Positions 8,927 to 18,171 of a stretch of DNA of 64,000 nucleotides are shown piece after piece. Both the position numbers and the translations under genes were made by a program. The notes under the pieces were generated by a model. It worked only from the letters and a program-made list of their open reading frames with translations. It made no database searches and was not told the DNA's origin. Source of the stretch: DATFBY01 sp035253585 (GTDB taxonomy: Bacteria > Gemmatimonadota > Gemmatimonadetes > Gemmatimonadales > Gemmatimonadaceae); the NCBI GenBank assembly GCA_035253585.1, contig DATFBY010000094.1:10585-74584 (forward strand). The letters run 5' to 3'. How positions within the stretch are numbered: the first letter of the stretch is position 1; each line of letters starts with the position of its first letter.

Positions 8927-9621
8927 TGAGCCTGATCGAGCTGCTCCCGCTCGCGTTGTTAGGCGGCGTCGTCGGCATGGACGTCGTCACCTTTCCACAG
9001 GCGATGATATCGCGCCCGATCGTTGCCGCATCGTTAGGCGGTGCGCTGGCAGGAGATCCACTATCGGGGCTCGTCGCCGGCGCCACGCTCGAGCTGATAG
9101 CGCTCGAAACGCTGCCCGTCGGCGCGTCGCGATATCCGGAATGGGGCTCGGCGTCGGTGGTGGGGGGCGCCCTCTTCGCCGATCGAGGCGGCGATCCGAC
9201 GCATCAGGCGGCCGCGCTCGTGCTCTCGGTACTCGCTGGCGTTGCCACGGCGTGGATCGGCGGCTGGTCGATGTATCAGTTGCGGCGTCTCAACGCTTTT
9301 TGGGCGCATCGGTCGAGCGATCGCGTGCAGCGCGGCGATCGGGGAGCGGTGATGAGCCTCCAGCTGCGCGGACTGACCGGCGATCTCGTCCGCGGCATGC
9401 TGCTGACGATCGCCGCGCTATGGGTGACGCGGGCCATGCTCGATTTCAGCCTCGCGCGCTGGACCGTGGACGCTACGACATCGCGCGCCATCGTGGCCGG
9501 AATAAGCGGTGCCGCCGCACTCGCCGCGGCCTGGACGTTGACGCACGTCACGACGGCCGCACGCTGGTTTCTGATTGGCGGACTTGCTCTCGGAGTGATT
9601 CTCGTGCTGGTGATGCTATGA
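8923..9621 (+). CDS. PTS mannose-type EIIC membrane component
   Basis: Integral membrane subunit that forms the sugar channel with EIID. It has 232 residues, mostly hydrophobic, with about six predicted membrane segments. The family segment PQAMISRPIVAASLGG, then GDPLSGLVAGATLELIALE, is clear. It is somewhat shorter than typical EIIC-Man (about 260), a difference mainly at the C-terminus. ATG 8923 or 8926 may be used. The stop overlaps the EIID ATG. Confidence 0.88.
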   Translation: MMSLIELLPLALLGGVVGMDVVTFPQAMISRPIVAASLGGALAGDPLSGLVAGATLELIALETLPVGASRYPEWGSASVVGGALFADRGGDPTHQAAALVLSVLAGVATAWIGGWSMYQLRRLNAFWAHRSSDRVQRGDRGAVMSLQLRGLTGDLVRGMLLTIAALWVTRAMLDFSLARWTVDATTSRAIVAGISGAAALAAAWTLTHVTTAARWFLIGGLALGVILVLVML

Positions 9622-10397
9622 GCGCCGCCGCACGTGAGCGCACCGCGATTCCATTGCTGCCGCTTCGCACGCAGGCGGCGATGTTCGTTCGTCTCTTCGC
9701 GATTCAGGGATCGTGGAATTACGAGCTGTTGGTGGGTAACGGCGTCGCGTTCAGCGTCGAGCCGGCGCTTCGTCGTCTCGACGGCGGCGTGAACGGTTCC
9801 GCCTATCGAGAGGCGCTGGCGCGGCAGGCACGATACTTCAACGCGCACCCGTATCTGGCGGCCGTCGCGGTCGGTGCGCTGGCCCGCGCCGAGCTCGACG
9901 GAAACGCACCGACGCAGATCGAGCGCTTTCGCACGGCGTTGCCCGGTCCGCTGGGGAGCGTGGGCGATCGTCTCGTCTGGGCCGGCTGGCTTCCGTTTTG
10001 CTCGCTACTCGCGCTACTCGCGTTCGGACTTGGCGCCGGTCCGTGGGCTACCTTGCTCCTGTTCCTGGCGACGTACAACGTAGGCCACATTGGATTGCGC
10101 GCCTGGGGATTGCGAGTGGGTTGGCGGCACGGACTGCGCGTTGCCTCCGCGCTCGGCAATCCAGTCTTGCGGCAAGGGCCTCAGCATCTGGCGCGCGCCG
10201 TGGCGCTGCTGGCCGGAGTGGCGATCCCTCTCGCACTCCTTCGTCTGATCGGCCCTGATCGGAACGTGGTGGGCACTTCAGTGCTCGCGGCAATGTTGAT
10301 CTCCTTAGGGTTGGCGCGGCTTCACGGCCGCGTCCCCGGGTGGCGCGTCGCGTTTGGCGTGCTCGTGATCTTCGCACTCCTGTCAATCGCCAAATGA
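9618..10397 (+). CDS. PTS mannose-type EIID membrane component
   Basis: Partner of EIIC in the mannose-type permease. From ATG 9618 it is 259 residues and carries the EIID hallmarks FAIQGSWNYELL near residue 28 and ARYFNAHPYLAA near residue 75. A C-terminal block of hydrophobic segments follows. The frame is open well upstream through EIIC, but that is read-through of another frame; the ATGA overlap with EIIC fixes the start. With EIIA, EIIB, EIIC, HPr and EI this completes a full set, so the locus could support transport as well as regulation. Confidence 0.9.
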   Translation: MSAAARERTAIPLLPLRTQAAMFVRLFAIQGSWNYELLVGNGVAFSVEPALRRLDGGVNGSAYREALARQARYFNAHPYLAAVAVGALARAELDGNAPTQIERFRTALPGPLGSVGDRLVWAGWLPFCSLLALLAFGLGAGPWATLLLFLATYNVGHIGLRAWGLRVGWRHGLRVASALGNPVLRQGPQHLARAVALLAGVAIPLALLRLIGPDRNVVGTSVLAAMLISLGLARLHGRVPGWRVAFGVLVIFALLSIAK

Positions 10398-10666
10398 GTA
10401 TGTCTGAACGAGCCGTCACCATCTCCAATCGCAACGGGCTGCACGCGCGTCCGGCGGCCGAAATCGTGAAATGCGCCTCGCGCTACGACAGCGAGATCAC
10501 CATGGTGCGCGATGATCTCGAGGTGAATGGAAAGAGCATCATGGGTGTGATGATGCTCGCCGCCGAATACGGCTCGACGTTGCTCGTGCGCGCGAACGGA
10601 CCGGATGCCAACGAGGCTGTGCAGGCGATTGCCAGTCTCATCGAGCAGAAATTCGGAGAGACGTAG
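10394..10666 (+). CDS. ptsH: Phosphocarrier protein HPr
   Basis: Small phosphocarrier between EI and EIIA. The 90-residue sequence has the catalytic histidine in NGLHARPAAEIVK and the regulatory serine in NGKSIMGVMML, the target of HPr kinase. This fits hprK upstream. ATG 10394 overlaps the EIID stop by ATGA; ATG 10400 is an alternative two codons later. The TAG stop shares its G with the GTG of ptsI. Confidence 0.96.
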   Translation: MSMSERAVTISNRNGLHARPAAEIVKCASRYDSEITMVRDDLEVNGKSIMGVMMLAAEYGSTLLVRANGPDANEAVQAIASLIEQKFGET

Positions 10667-12450
10667 TGGAGCGACGGCTCGTCGGGATTCCAGCGTCACC
10701 AGGAATCGTCGTGGGACCCGTGCACCTCCTGCGGTGGGAGGTACCCGAGGTCCCGCAGCGCATCATCAGCGATGATGCGATCGAAGCCGAGATCAAGCGC
10801 TTCCATGCCACCCTCGACCGCGCCCGCGACCGCCTGCGCTACGTGCGCAATCGCGCCGAGAGCCACGCCGGCGCGGAAGAGGCGGCGATCTTCGAAGTGC
10901 AGCTCCACATGCTGGACGACAAGGAGCTACTCGGCCGCGTAGAGACGCTGATCCAACAGAACCTGGCGGCCGAAACGGCGTTCGATCTGACGATTCTCGA
11001 GTGGCGCCATCACTTCGCGCGTCACAGCTCGCCGATGATGCGCGAGCGTGTGGGCGATATCACTGATGTGCAGATCCGCGTGCTGTCGCTGCTCCTTGGT
11101 CTCCCCGACCACGATCCGGTCGACGTGCAGAAAGGTGCAAACGCGATCCTGGTCACGCACGATCTTACGCCAAGCCTCACCGTACAGCTCGACCGCGATG
11201 CGATCGCGGCGATTGCGACCGACGCCGGAACGCGCATCTCGCATGTCGCCATTCTGGCGCGATCGCTCGGCCTTCCCGCCGTGGTGGGTCTTCGCGACGC
11301 GACCAGCCAGCTCCGAGGCGGCGAATCCGGCATTCTCGACGGGACCGCCGGAACGCTCGTCATCGCGCCCACGGCCGAGGAAGTCGACTCCTACCGCGCT
11401 CGCGCGCGCCGCGAGCTCGAGCACACCGCGGAGATGGCGACTCTCGCTACGGCCGAGGCGATCACGCAAGACGGCGTGCAGCTCGTGCTGCGCGCCAACG
11501 TCGATCTTCCGGAGGAAGCGGACCTCGCCGCGCACAGCGGCGCCGACGGCGTCGGTCTCATGCGCACAGAGTTTCTGGTCGTCGGCCGCACGACGATGCC
11601 TGACGAGGAGGAGCAGTATCGCGCCTACCGGCGCGTGCTCGACGCGTTCAGCGGCCGTACGGTGATCATTCGCACCTTCGACATCGGCGGTGACAAGCTT
11701 CCAGTCGGCGGTTTTCCGACGGAGCCGAATCCATTTCTTGGATGGCGCGCCATCCGAGTGTGCCTCGATCAGCCCGACATTTTTCTCACGCAGCTTCGCG
11801 CGCTCCTCCGCGCTCGCGCGCATGGCGACGTTCGCATCCTGCTCCCGCTCATCGTCACCGTCGACGAAGTGCGTCTCGTGCGACAATTGCTTCGTCAGGC
11901 AACCGAGGAGCTGGCGACGCGCGGAGTGCCGCATCGCGCTGATGCTCCGCTCGGCGCGATGATCGAAACGCCGGCGGCGGCGGTGGCGGCCGATACCTTC
12001 GCGGGCGAGGTGTCGTTCTTCAGCATCGGCACCAACGACCTCGTTCAGTACTCGCTTGCCATCGACCGCGGCAATGCGAACCTCGCCCAGCGTTTCACTC
12101 CGCTCCATCCCGGCGTCTTACGGATGATCAAGGCGACAACGGAGGCGGGCACACGGCATGGCATCACGGTCGCATGCTGCGGGGAGATGGCATCGCAGCC
12201 TGTCACGGCTTTTGCGCTCATTGGTCTTGGCATAAGGGAGCTGAGTGTATCGCCACGTTCCGTTCCGGTCATCAAGCGGATCGTACGCGGGATCACTGCC
12301 TCCGCGGCGAGTGAGGCCGTCGAGGAAGCGATGCATGCACGCAACGCAGTTGATGCAGAGCGGGCGCTCTCGAAACCGCTGAACGTGCTGTTTGGACGAG
12401 ATCCGTTGCTGGAAGAGGGGTTAAGCAGCGGGTTGCCCGGCTCCACCTAG
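10666..12450 (+). CDS. ptsI: PTS Enzyme I (PEP:protein phosphotransferase)
   Basis: Transfers phosphate from phosphoenolpyruvate to HPr. The N-terminal HPr-binding helical region is followed by the phosphohistidine site TRISHVAILARSLGLPAVVG near residue 190. The C-terminal PEP-binding barrel has ADGVGLMRTEFL, FDIGGDKLP, the IGTNDLVQYSLAIDR segment and the active cysteine in TVACCGEMA. At 594 residues it is a normal length. It is the last PTS gene; a 40-bp gap to metK shows no clear terminator. Confidence 0.96.
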   Translation: MERRLVGIPASPGIVVGPVHLLRWEVPEVPQRIISDDAIEAEIKRFHATLDRARDRLRYVRNRAESHAGAEEAAIFEVQLHMLDDKELLGRVETLIQQNLAAETAFDLTILEWRHHFARHSSPMMRERVGDITDVQIRVLSLLLGLPDHDPVDVQKGANAILVTHDLTPSLTVQLDRDAIAAIATDAGTRISHVAILARSLGLPAVVGLRDATSQLRGGESGILDGTAGTLVIAPTAEEVDSYRARARRELEHTAEMATLATAEAITQDGVQLVLRANVDLPEEADLAAHSGADGVGLMRTEFLVVGRTTMPDEEEQYRAYRRVLDAFSGRTVIIRTFDIGGDKLPVGGFPTEPNPFLGWRAIRVCLDQPDIFLTQLRALLRARAHGDVRILLPLIVTVDEVRLVRQLLRQATEELATRGVPHRADAPLGAMIETPAAAVAADTFAGEVSFFSIGTNDLVQYSLAIDRGNANLAQRFTPLHPGVLRMIKATTEAGTRHGITVACCGEMASQPVTAFALIGLGIRELSVSPRSVPVIKRIVRGITASAASEAVEEAMHARNAVDAERALSKPLNVLFGRDPLLEEGLSSGLPGST

Positions 12451-12490
12451 CCTCATATCATCCACGCTTCACAAAGTCAGCTAACTCCAT

Positions 12491-13699
12491 GTGCCGGAGC
12501 GAGTCCGGCCACGGTACACTCACGTGCTTCATAACCACCTGTTCACTTCCGAGTCGGTCACTGAAGGGCATCCGGACAAGATCGCCGACCAGATCTCCGA
12601 CGCCGTCCTCGACGCCATCCTGGCTGAGGATCCCAAGGCGCGCGTCGCCTGCGAAACGCTGGTGACGACCGGCCTCGCCTGCGTCGCCGGCGAGATCACG
12701 ACGCATACGTACGTGCACTTCCCGGACATCGTTCGTCGCACCATCGACGCGATCGGCTACAACGACGCGACCTATGGCTTCGACAGCAAGACGTGCGCGG
12801 TGTTGAGCACGATCGACCGGCAATCGCCGGACATCGCGCAAGGCGTCGACACGGGTGGCGCGGGCGATCAGGGAATGATGTTCGGCTTCGCTACCGATGA
12901 GACGCCCGAGCTCATGCCGATGCCGATCATGCTCGCGCACACGCTCACGCGTCGTCTCGCCGAAGTGCGAAAAAGTGGCGTGCTTCCGTGGCTGCGCCCC
13001 GACGGCAAGACCCAGGTGACTGTCGAATACGACAAGGGACGCCCGATTCGCATCGACACCGTCGTCGTCTCGACCCAGCACGCCGACACGGTGAGCAACG
13101 ATGAGATTCGCCGCGCCGTGATCGCCGAGGTGATCGAGCCCGCGCTGCCGTCCGAGCTGCTCGATACGAGTGGCGTCAAATATCACATCAATCCGACTGG
13201 CCGCTTCGTCATCGGCGGCCCGCAGGGCGATGCTGGTTTGACCGGTCGTAAGATCATCGTCGACACGTACGGCGGCATGGGCCGCCACGGTGGCGGCGCG
13301 TTCAGCGGCAAGGATCCATCAAAGGTCGATCGCTCGGCGTGCTACGCGGCGCGCTGGGTGGCCAAGAACATTGTCGCGGCTGGTCTCGCGCGGCGGTGCG
13401 AGGTGCAGGTTGCATATGCGATCGGCGTTGCCGAGCCCGTCTCGGTGATGGTCGATACGTTCGGCACCGGATCTGTGCCTGACGAGCAGATCGTGAAGGC
13501 AGTGCGCGAGGTGTTCGATTTGACGCCTCGCGGCATCAGTGCGGCGCTCGACTTGAGGAAGCCGATCTACAAGGCGACCGCCGCGTACGGACATTTCGGT
13601 CGCGAGCCGCAAACCTGTGGCACCGGTGACCAGACGATGACGTTCTTCTCATGGGAGAGAACGGATCGCGTGAACGAGCTTCAGCGCGCGCTGCGCTGA
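12491..13699 (+). CDS. metK: S-adenosylmethionine synthetase
   Basis: Makes SAM from methionine and ATP. Motifs are TSESVTEGHPDKIADQ at the N-terminus, the GAGDQGMMFGF loop near residue 120, and FVIGGPQGDAGLTGRKI followed by GGGAFSGKDPSKVDRS. It has 402 residues from GTG 12491. GTG 12524 would remove 11 non-conserved residues, and no Shine-Dalgarno decides between them. ahcY follows 23 bp downstream, so this is a SAM production and recycling pair. I see no SAM riboswitch in the short upstream gap. Confidence 0.96.
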   Translation: MPERVRPRYTHVLHNHLFTSESVTEGHPDKIADQISDAVLDAILAEDPKARVACETLVTTGLACVAGEITTHTYVHFPDIVRRTIDAIGYNDATYGFDSKTCAVLSTIDRQSPDIAQGVDTGGAGDQGMMFGFATDETPELMPMPIMLAHTLTRRLAEVRKSGVLPWLRPDGKTQVTVEYDKGRPIRIDTVVVSTQHADTVSNDEIRRAVIAEVIEPALPSELLDTSGVKYHINPTGRFVIGGPQGDAGLTGRKIIVDTYGGMGRHGGGAFSGKDPSKVDRSACYAARWVAKNIVAAGLARRCEVQVAYAIGVAEPVSVMVDTFGTGSVPDEQIVKAVREVFDLTPRGISAALDLRKPIYKATAAYGHFGREPQTCGTGDQTMTFFSWERTDRVNELQRALR

Positions 13700-13722
13700 G
13701 CCAGCGAGAGGAATAGAGGATC

Positions 13723-15096
13723 ATGGCGACGACGGTGAACACGGAACGGACGGAAGCGATGGGGAGCGAGCGCAGCTACGACGTGAAGGATCTGTCGCTG
13801 GCCGAGGAAGGGAAGAAGCGCACCGAGTGGGCGGAGCGGTCGATGCCGGTGTTGCGGCAGATTCGCGAGCGCTTCGCCAAGGAGCGTCCGCTCGCTGGGA
13901 AGAAAGTGTCGGCGTGCCTGCACGTCACCACCGAGACCGCGAACCTGATGGTGACGCTGAAGGCCGGTGGCGCCGACATCGCGCTCTGCGCGTCCAATCC
14001 ACTTTCCACTCAGGACGACGTCGCTGCGCACCTGGTGCGCGATCACGGCATAAAGGTTTTCGCCATCAAGGGCGAGGACAACGACACCTATTACGAGCAC
14101 ATTCGCGCCGCCATCGCACACGAGCCGGACATCACGATGGACGATGGCGCGGATGTCGTCGGCGCGATTCACATGATCGCGCTCAACCGGCTGGATGATC
14201 TGCCACGTCCTGTGCGGTCGTGGGTGGAAGGACTCTCCAGCGAGAAGCGCAAGGCGATCCTGGCCAAGGTACTGGGCAGCACCGAGGAGACGACAACCGG
14301 CGTCATTCGCCTCAAAGCGATGGCGCAGGATGGCGTGCTCCAGTTCCCGGTCATCTCGGTCAACGACTCGTTCACCAAACATCTCTTCGACAATCGGTAC
14401 GGAACCGGACAGTCGACCATCGACGGAATCATCCGTTCGACGAATCTGCTGCTCGCGGGGTCGACATTCATCGTCGCCGGCTACGGGTGGTGCGGACGTG
14501 GCGTCGCGTCACGCGCGCGCGGACAGGGCGCGAATGTGATCGTGACCGAGATCGATCCGCTCAAGGCGCTCGAAGCAGTGATGGACGGTTTCCGCGTGAT
14601 GACGATGGAAGAGGCAGCGCCGATCGGCGACATCTTCTGCACGCTGACGGGGAACATCAACGTGATTCGCAGCGAACACTTCCGCGCGATGAAGGATGGT
14701 GCGGTGGTGTGCAACTCGGGACACTTCAACGTCGAGATCGACATTCCGGCGTTGTCGGAGCTCGCCGGCGGAAAGTCGCGGCAGGTGCGTGAGTTCGTGG
14801 AAGAGTTCGTGGTAAACGGCAAGCGCATTCACGTACTGGGTGATGGCCGCCTCATCAACCTCGCGGCCGCCGAAGGGCATCCCGCCTCGGTGATGGACAT
14901 GAGCTTCGCGAACCAATCGCTAGGCGCGGAGTACTTAGTGAAGAACCGCTCGGCGTTGGCGAAGGACGTGCACCGCGTACCCGAGGCGCTCGATCGCGAG
15001 ATCGCGCGACTCAAGCTGGAGGCGATGGGCGCCGCGGTCGACACCCTCACCGACGAGCAGCGGAAATATCTCGCGTCCTGGGACATGGGGACGTAA
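13723..15096 (+). CDS. ahcY: Adenosylhomocysteinase
   Basis: Hydrolyses S-adenosylhomocysteine to homocysteine and adenosine with bound NAD. The segments NLMVTLKAGGADIALCASNP, DDGADVVG and NRYGTGQSTIDGI are present, and the NAD-binding motif is GYGWCGRGVA. The C-terminus ends with the conserved KYLASWDMGT. It has 457 residues, and ATG 13723 is preceded by a purine-rich GAGGAATAGAGGA. Pairs with metK; the product homocysteine would be remethylated by a B12-dependent or independent enzyme located elsewhere. Confidence 0.97.
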   Translation: MATTVNTERTEAMGSERSYDVKDLSLAEEGKKRTEWAERSMPVLRQIRERFAKERPLAGKKVSACLHVTTETANLMVTLKAGGADIALCASNPLSTQDDVAAHLVRDHGIKVFAIKGEDNDTYYEHIRAAIAHEPDITMDDGADVVGAIHMIALNRLDDLPRPVRSWVEGLSSEKRKAILAKVLGSTEETTTGVIRLKAMAQDGVLQFPVISVNDSFTKHLFDNRYGTGQSTIDGIIRSTNLLLAGSTFIVAGYGWCGRGVASRARGQGANVIVTEIDPLKALEAVMDGFRVMTMEEAAPIGDIFCTLTGNINVIRSEHFRAMKDGAVVCNSGHFNVEIDIPALSELAGGKSRQVREFVEEFVVNGKRIHVLGDGRLINLAAAEGHPASVMDMSFANQSLGAEYLVKNRSALAKDVHRVPEALDREIARLKLEAMGAAVDTLTDEQRKYLASWDMGT

Positions 15097-15155
15097 CGGC
15101 GTAGGCGACACGTGGCAGTGCGCTACGCGGAGCATCTCGTTGTGGGGTGGTGCGC

Positions 15156-15698
15156 ATGATCGAAGTGTCGGTCATCAAGCTCGGGCTGGACAGCGTCTCC
15201 AACTCCTACGTGGTGATTCTGCAGGAGAAGGGTGGCGACCGGATGCTGCCGATCTGGATCGGGCAGCCGGAAGCGGAGTCGATCGTGATGGAGATGAACG
15301 GCATCAAGCCGCCGCGTCCTCTCACCCACGACCTTTGCAAGCGCCTGATCACCGGGATGGGTGCGTCGCTCCAGCGGGTGCAGATCACGAAGGTGCAAGA
15401 CAACACGTACTTCGCCGAGCTGCATCTGCACCGTGGAGGCGACATCGTACACATCGATGCGCGTCCCTCCGACAGCATCGCGATCGCACTCCGTTTCTCG
15501 GCGCCGATCTACGCGCAGGAGTCGCTGCTCTCGACGATCTCCATCGAGGATGCGGCGGGCGGAGCCGCGGAGGAGGAGGAGCCATCGATCAGCGCGCAGT
15601 CGCAGGCCACGCAGGAGCAGCTACGTCTGGACGCCGAGGCGCTCAAGGAATACCTGGAGAAAATGCGCCCCGAGGATTTCGGAAAGTTCAACCTCTGA
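15156..15698 (+). CDS. Bifunctional nuclease-family (DUF151) protein
   Basis: DUF151/BFN-family protein of about 180 residues. The conserved core runs from LPIWIGQPEAESIVMEMNG through RPLTHDLCKRLI, ending with VHIDARPSDSIAIALR near residue 105. Plant homologues are described as having DNase/RNase activity; the role in bacteria is uncertain. The C-terminus adds an acidic, Gln/Glu-rich tail ending EKMRPEDFGKFNL. GTG 15147 is an alternative start three codons upstream. It sits between ahcY and an exported protein, with no obvious pathway link. Confidence 0.88.
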   Translation: MIEVSVIKLGLDSVSNSYVVILQEKGGDRMLPIWIGQPEAESIVMEMNGIKPPRPLTHDLCKRLITGMGASLQRVQITKVQDNTYFAELHLHRGGDIVHIDARPSDSIAIALRFSAPIYAQESLLSTISIEDAAGGAAEEEEPSISAQSQATQEQLRLDAEALKEYLEKMRPEDFGKFNL

Positions 15699-15711
15699 TC
15701 GAGCGCGATCG

Positions 15712-16986
15712 GTGAGACGCATATTCGAGGCGGCTGCGAACTGCGGCCGCCTTTGCCTTCTTCCGCTCGCCCTGATGGCCGCGGCAGACGCTCTCGCGCA
15801 GGCGCCAGTGCAACCGCCAGTGCAAGCACCAGTGCAAGCACCAGTGCAAGCGCCGTTGCCTGACGAGCGAACGGTGAGCGGACGCGTCACGCGCCCGAGC
15901 GTCGACGGCGTGGCGCCCGTGCAAGGCGCATGGGTCGTTTTACACCGCGTGGGCAGCGATACCGCGGCGCCACTCGACTCCGTTCGCTCGGCTGCCAACG
16001 GTCGATTCCGATTTCGCTATCGCGCTTCCGGCGATGCGAATGCGCTGTACTTCGTATCTGCGTCCTACGCCGGCATCGCGTACTTCGGCCCGCCTCTGCG
16101 CGCGCGCGACGTCACCGGTGACGATGCCGAGATCGTCGTATACGACACGACGTCGACAGGGGTACCGCTGCACGTACGTGGACGTCACCTGATCGTCGGA
16201 GCACCGCGCCCCGACGGCACGCGGGACATCGTCGAGGTGTTCGAGATCGCCAACGATACGTCGGTGACGCTGCTGGCCGACGAGAGGGGACCGCCGAGCT
16301 GGTCGACGCTCTTGCCGGCCGGCGTGATCGATTTTCAAGTCGGTCAGGGCGATTTCGCTCCGCAGACGATTCGGCAGGACGGCGAGCGCGTGCTCGTGAG
16401 TGCACCGTTCGCACCGGGACTCAAACAGCTTTCCTTCGCCTATCGGTTGCCGCAGTCGAGCTTCCCCGTGTCGTATCCGATGGGCGAGGGGACCACGGTG
16501 CTCGAAGTGCTGCTGGAGGAGCCGGGCGCGACGGCCACCGGCCCATCGTTGGAGCGTGTCGAGTCGGTGACGGTCGAAGGTCGCGGCTTTCGTCGCTTCC
16601 TCGCGCAGAATGTTCCTGCCCGCAGCGTGGTGCGCATCACCGCCCCCGTCGTCGCCACTTCGGGCGATCGCGCGCGTTGGTTGTGGATCGTCGGCGTCGG
16701 AATAGCAGTCACGATGATGGGCGCGCTGATGCTGGCATTGGTTCGTCGACGCCGAGCGCCCGGGCGCGCGGCACGTGCGAGTACGCCGATGCCCGGGGCC
16801 GAAAGTGCGGAAGTACTCGCGCGCACGATCGCGTCGCTCGATGAAGAGTTCGAGAAGATCGCAAACCCTGATGCCGCGCGTCGCGAGGCGTACGAGAAGG
16901 AGCGTGCCGCTCTGAAGACGCGCTTGGCTCGGGCGCTCGCCCACGCGCGGGAGCACGCGCTTGCCGGGGGAAGCGAAGCGGGATAA
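15712..16986 (+). CDS. Exported membrane-anchored protein with carboxypeptidase-regulatory-like domain
   Basis: A 424-residue protein from GTG 15712. It has a signal peptide ending near ALAQ, then a QAPV repeat linker, then a beta-sandwich region (SGRVTRPSV...GAWVVLHRVG...GRFRFRY) resembling carboxypeptidase regulatory-like/CNA-B domains. A single membrane helix follows near residues 325-345, with the basic flank VRRRRAPGR, and a C-terminal cytoplasmic helix rich in Glu and Arg, probably coiled coil. The topology is an outside beta-domain with an inside helical tail. The frame is open further upstream but overlaps DUF151; GTG 15712 directly precedes the signal peptide. Function unknown. Confidence 0.75.
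   Translation: MRRIFEAAANCGRLCLLPLALMAAADALAQAPVQPPVQAPVQAPVQAPLPDERTVSGRVTRPSVDGVAPVQGAWVVLHRVGSDTAAPLDSVRSAANGRFRFRYRASGDANALYFVSASYAGIAYFGPPLRARDVTGDDAEIVVYDTTSTGVPLHVRGRHLIVGAPRPDGTRDIVEVFEIANDTSVTLLADERGPPSWSTLLPAGVIDFQVGQGDFAPQTIRQDGERVLVSAPFAPGLKQLSFAYRLPQSSFPVSYPMGEGTTVLEVLLEEPGATATGPSLERVESVTVEGRGFRRFLAQNVPARSVVRITAPVVATSGDRARWLWIVGVGIAVTMMGALMLALVRRRRAPGRAARASTPMPGAESAEVLARTIASLDEEFEKIANPDAARREAYEKERAALKTRLARALAHAREHALAGGSEAG
15799..15858 (+). repeat. 12-bp tandem repeat encoding a QAPV linker
   Basis: Five consecutive 12-bp units (15799, 15811, 15823, 15835, 15847). Units 3 and 4 are identical (CAAGCACCAGTG), and the others differ by one to three bases. It encodes QAPV-QPPV-QAPV-QAPV-QAPL just after the signal peptide. 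The unit length is a multiple of three, so copy number can change without a frameshift. Confidence 0.9.
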
Positions 16987-17004
16987 ATTCGCACGAACAA
17001 TCGA

Positions 17005-17165
17005 CGTACTTGCGGACGGGAGTCACGGAAGCCGGTGTAATTCCGGCGTGGTCCCGCCACTGTAACGGGCGATGCAACGCTCAGATGCCACTGACCCCGG
17101 TCGGGAAGGCGAGCGTAGACGGCCCGAAGCCAGGAGACGCCTCGCGTCCGCGCCACACAGTCAAC
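17005..17165 (+). promoter_or_regulatory. Cobalamin (AdoCbl) riboswitch
   Basis: The leader before btuF shows the conserved cobalamin aptamer landmarks in order. GCCGGTGTAATTCCGGC lies at 17031-17047, the CCACTGTAA core at 17057-17065, and the B12-box element AAGCCAGGAGAC at 17127-17138. The limits are approximate. The downstream genes are B12 transporter components, which fits negative control by cobalamin. About 85 bp separate the B12 box from the btuF GTG, room for an expression platform, but I did not resolve whether it acts on transcription or translation. Confidence 0.93.
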
Positions 17166-17249
17166 CCTCGGAGATGGGGTTGGTGGCCGTAAGCGAGCCG
17201 ACATGGCATCGCATCGCGGGCATCCTCTCTTCGAGATGGATGCCCGTTC

Positions 17250-18161
17250 GTGTATCGCTCGAGATTTCGCCGCATCGTTGGATCATTGCTACTGCTCGCG
17301 CTCGGAGCGTGCGACGCGCGCGACACGCCCGACGCGCCTCGCGCCGACGTCGTCGTCGATCGTGACGATTACGGCAACGTGGTCGAGAGCGGTAGCACCA
17401 CGAATCCGGCGCGCATCATCTCGCTCAATCCAGCTACCACCGAGCTGCTCTTCGCGTTAGGCGCCGGCGGTCGCCTGGTCGGGCGGACGCACTGGGATCT
17501 CTATCCGGACTCCGCACGCCTGGTCCCGGACCTGGGACCCGGCATTCGACCCGATGTCGAAGCGCTCCTCACGCGGAAGCCCGATCTCGTCGTTCTCTAC
17601 GGAAGCGAGGACAATCGCGCGGCGGCCCAGCGACTCGCGGCGTTCGGAGTGAAGGTGGTCGCGCTCAAGCTCGATCGCATCGACGATTTCCGTCGTGCCG
17701 CGCGGCTCCTCGGCCGCGCCACCGGACTTGGCGATCGCGCTCGCACGGTGATCGACACGGTCGACGCGACGCTCGCTCGCGTCAGGCAAGCAACCGACAC
17801 CCTCCCCGATGTTCCTGTTTTCTGGCACATCTGGGACAACCCGCTCATCACCATTGGCTCGGGAAGTTTCATGACCGAGCTGGTGGCCATCTCCGGCGGC
17901 CGAAACGTGTACGCCGATGACGCCAAGCCGTCACCGCAGATCACGCTCGAGGATGTCGTTAGGCGCGACCCGGCGGTCGTGCTGGCGGGTCCGGTCGGAG
18001 CGCGACTGATTCGGCGCACACCGGCGTGGAGCGCGGTACCCGCCGTGCGTGCGGGTCGCGTGCTGATCGTCGACACGATGCTCGTGAGCCGCGCTTCGGT
18101 CCGCCTGGGCGAAGCAGCCGTGTCGCTCGCCACGCTGCTGCATCCGGGGTTGAAGCCGTGA
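17250..18161 (+). CDS. btuF: Cobalamin ABC transporter substrate-binding lipoprotein
   Basis: A 303-residue periplasmic binding protein of the BtuF/FepB type. GTG 17250 is followed by a lipoprotein signal with lipobox LALGAC. The mature part contains RIISLNPATTELLFALGAGG, where the family expects the SLxPxxTE motif, then GIRPDVEALLTRKPDLVV and GRVLIVDTML. Length and motifs match class III binding proteins joined by a long helix. It is first in btuFCDB under the cobalamin riboswitch, which makes vitamin B12 or a corrinoid the likely ligand. Confidence 0.9.
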   Translation: MYRSRFRRIVGSLLLLALGACDARDTPDAPRADVVVDRDDYGNVVESGSTTNPARIISLNPATTELLFALGAGGRLVGRTHWDLYPDSARLVPDLGPGIRPDVEALLTRKPDLVVLYGSEDNRAAAQRLAAFGVKVVALKLDRIDDFRRAARLLGRATGLGDRARTVIDTVDATLARVRQATDTLPDVPVFWHIWDNPLITIGSGSFMTELVAISGGRNVYADDAKPSPQITLEDVVRRDPAVVLAGPVGARLIRRTPAWSAVPAVRAGRVLIVDTMLVSRASVRLGEAAVSLATLLHPGLKP

Positions 18162-18171
18162 GGACGTCAGC

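Noticed and set aside
8811..9617. Upstream extension of the EIID frame
   Set aside because: Arg-rich nonsense overlapping EIIC; the ATGA junction at 9618 and EIID homology fix the start.
10927..12108. 393-codon open frame on the minus strand
   Set aside because: Lies wholly opposite ptsI, which has all Enzyme I motifs; composition is that of a GC-rich shadow.
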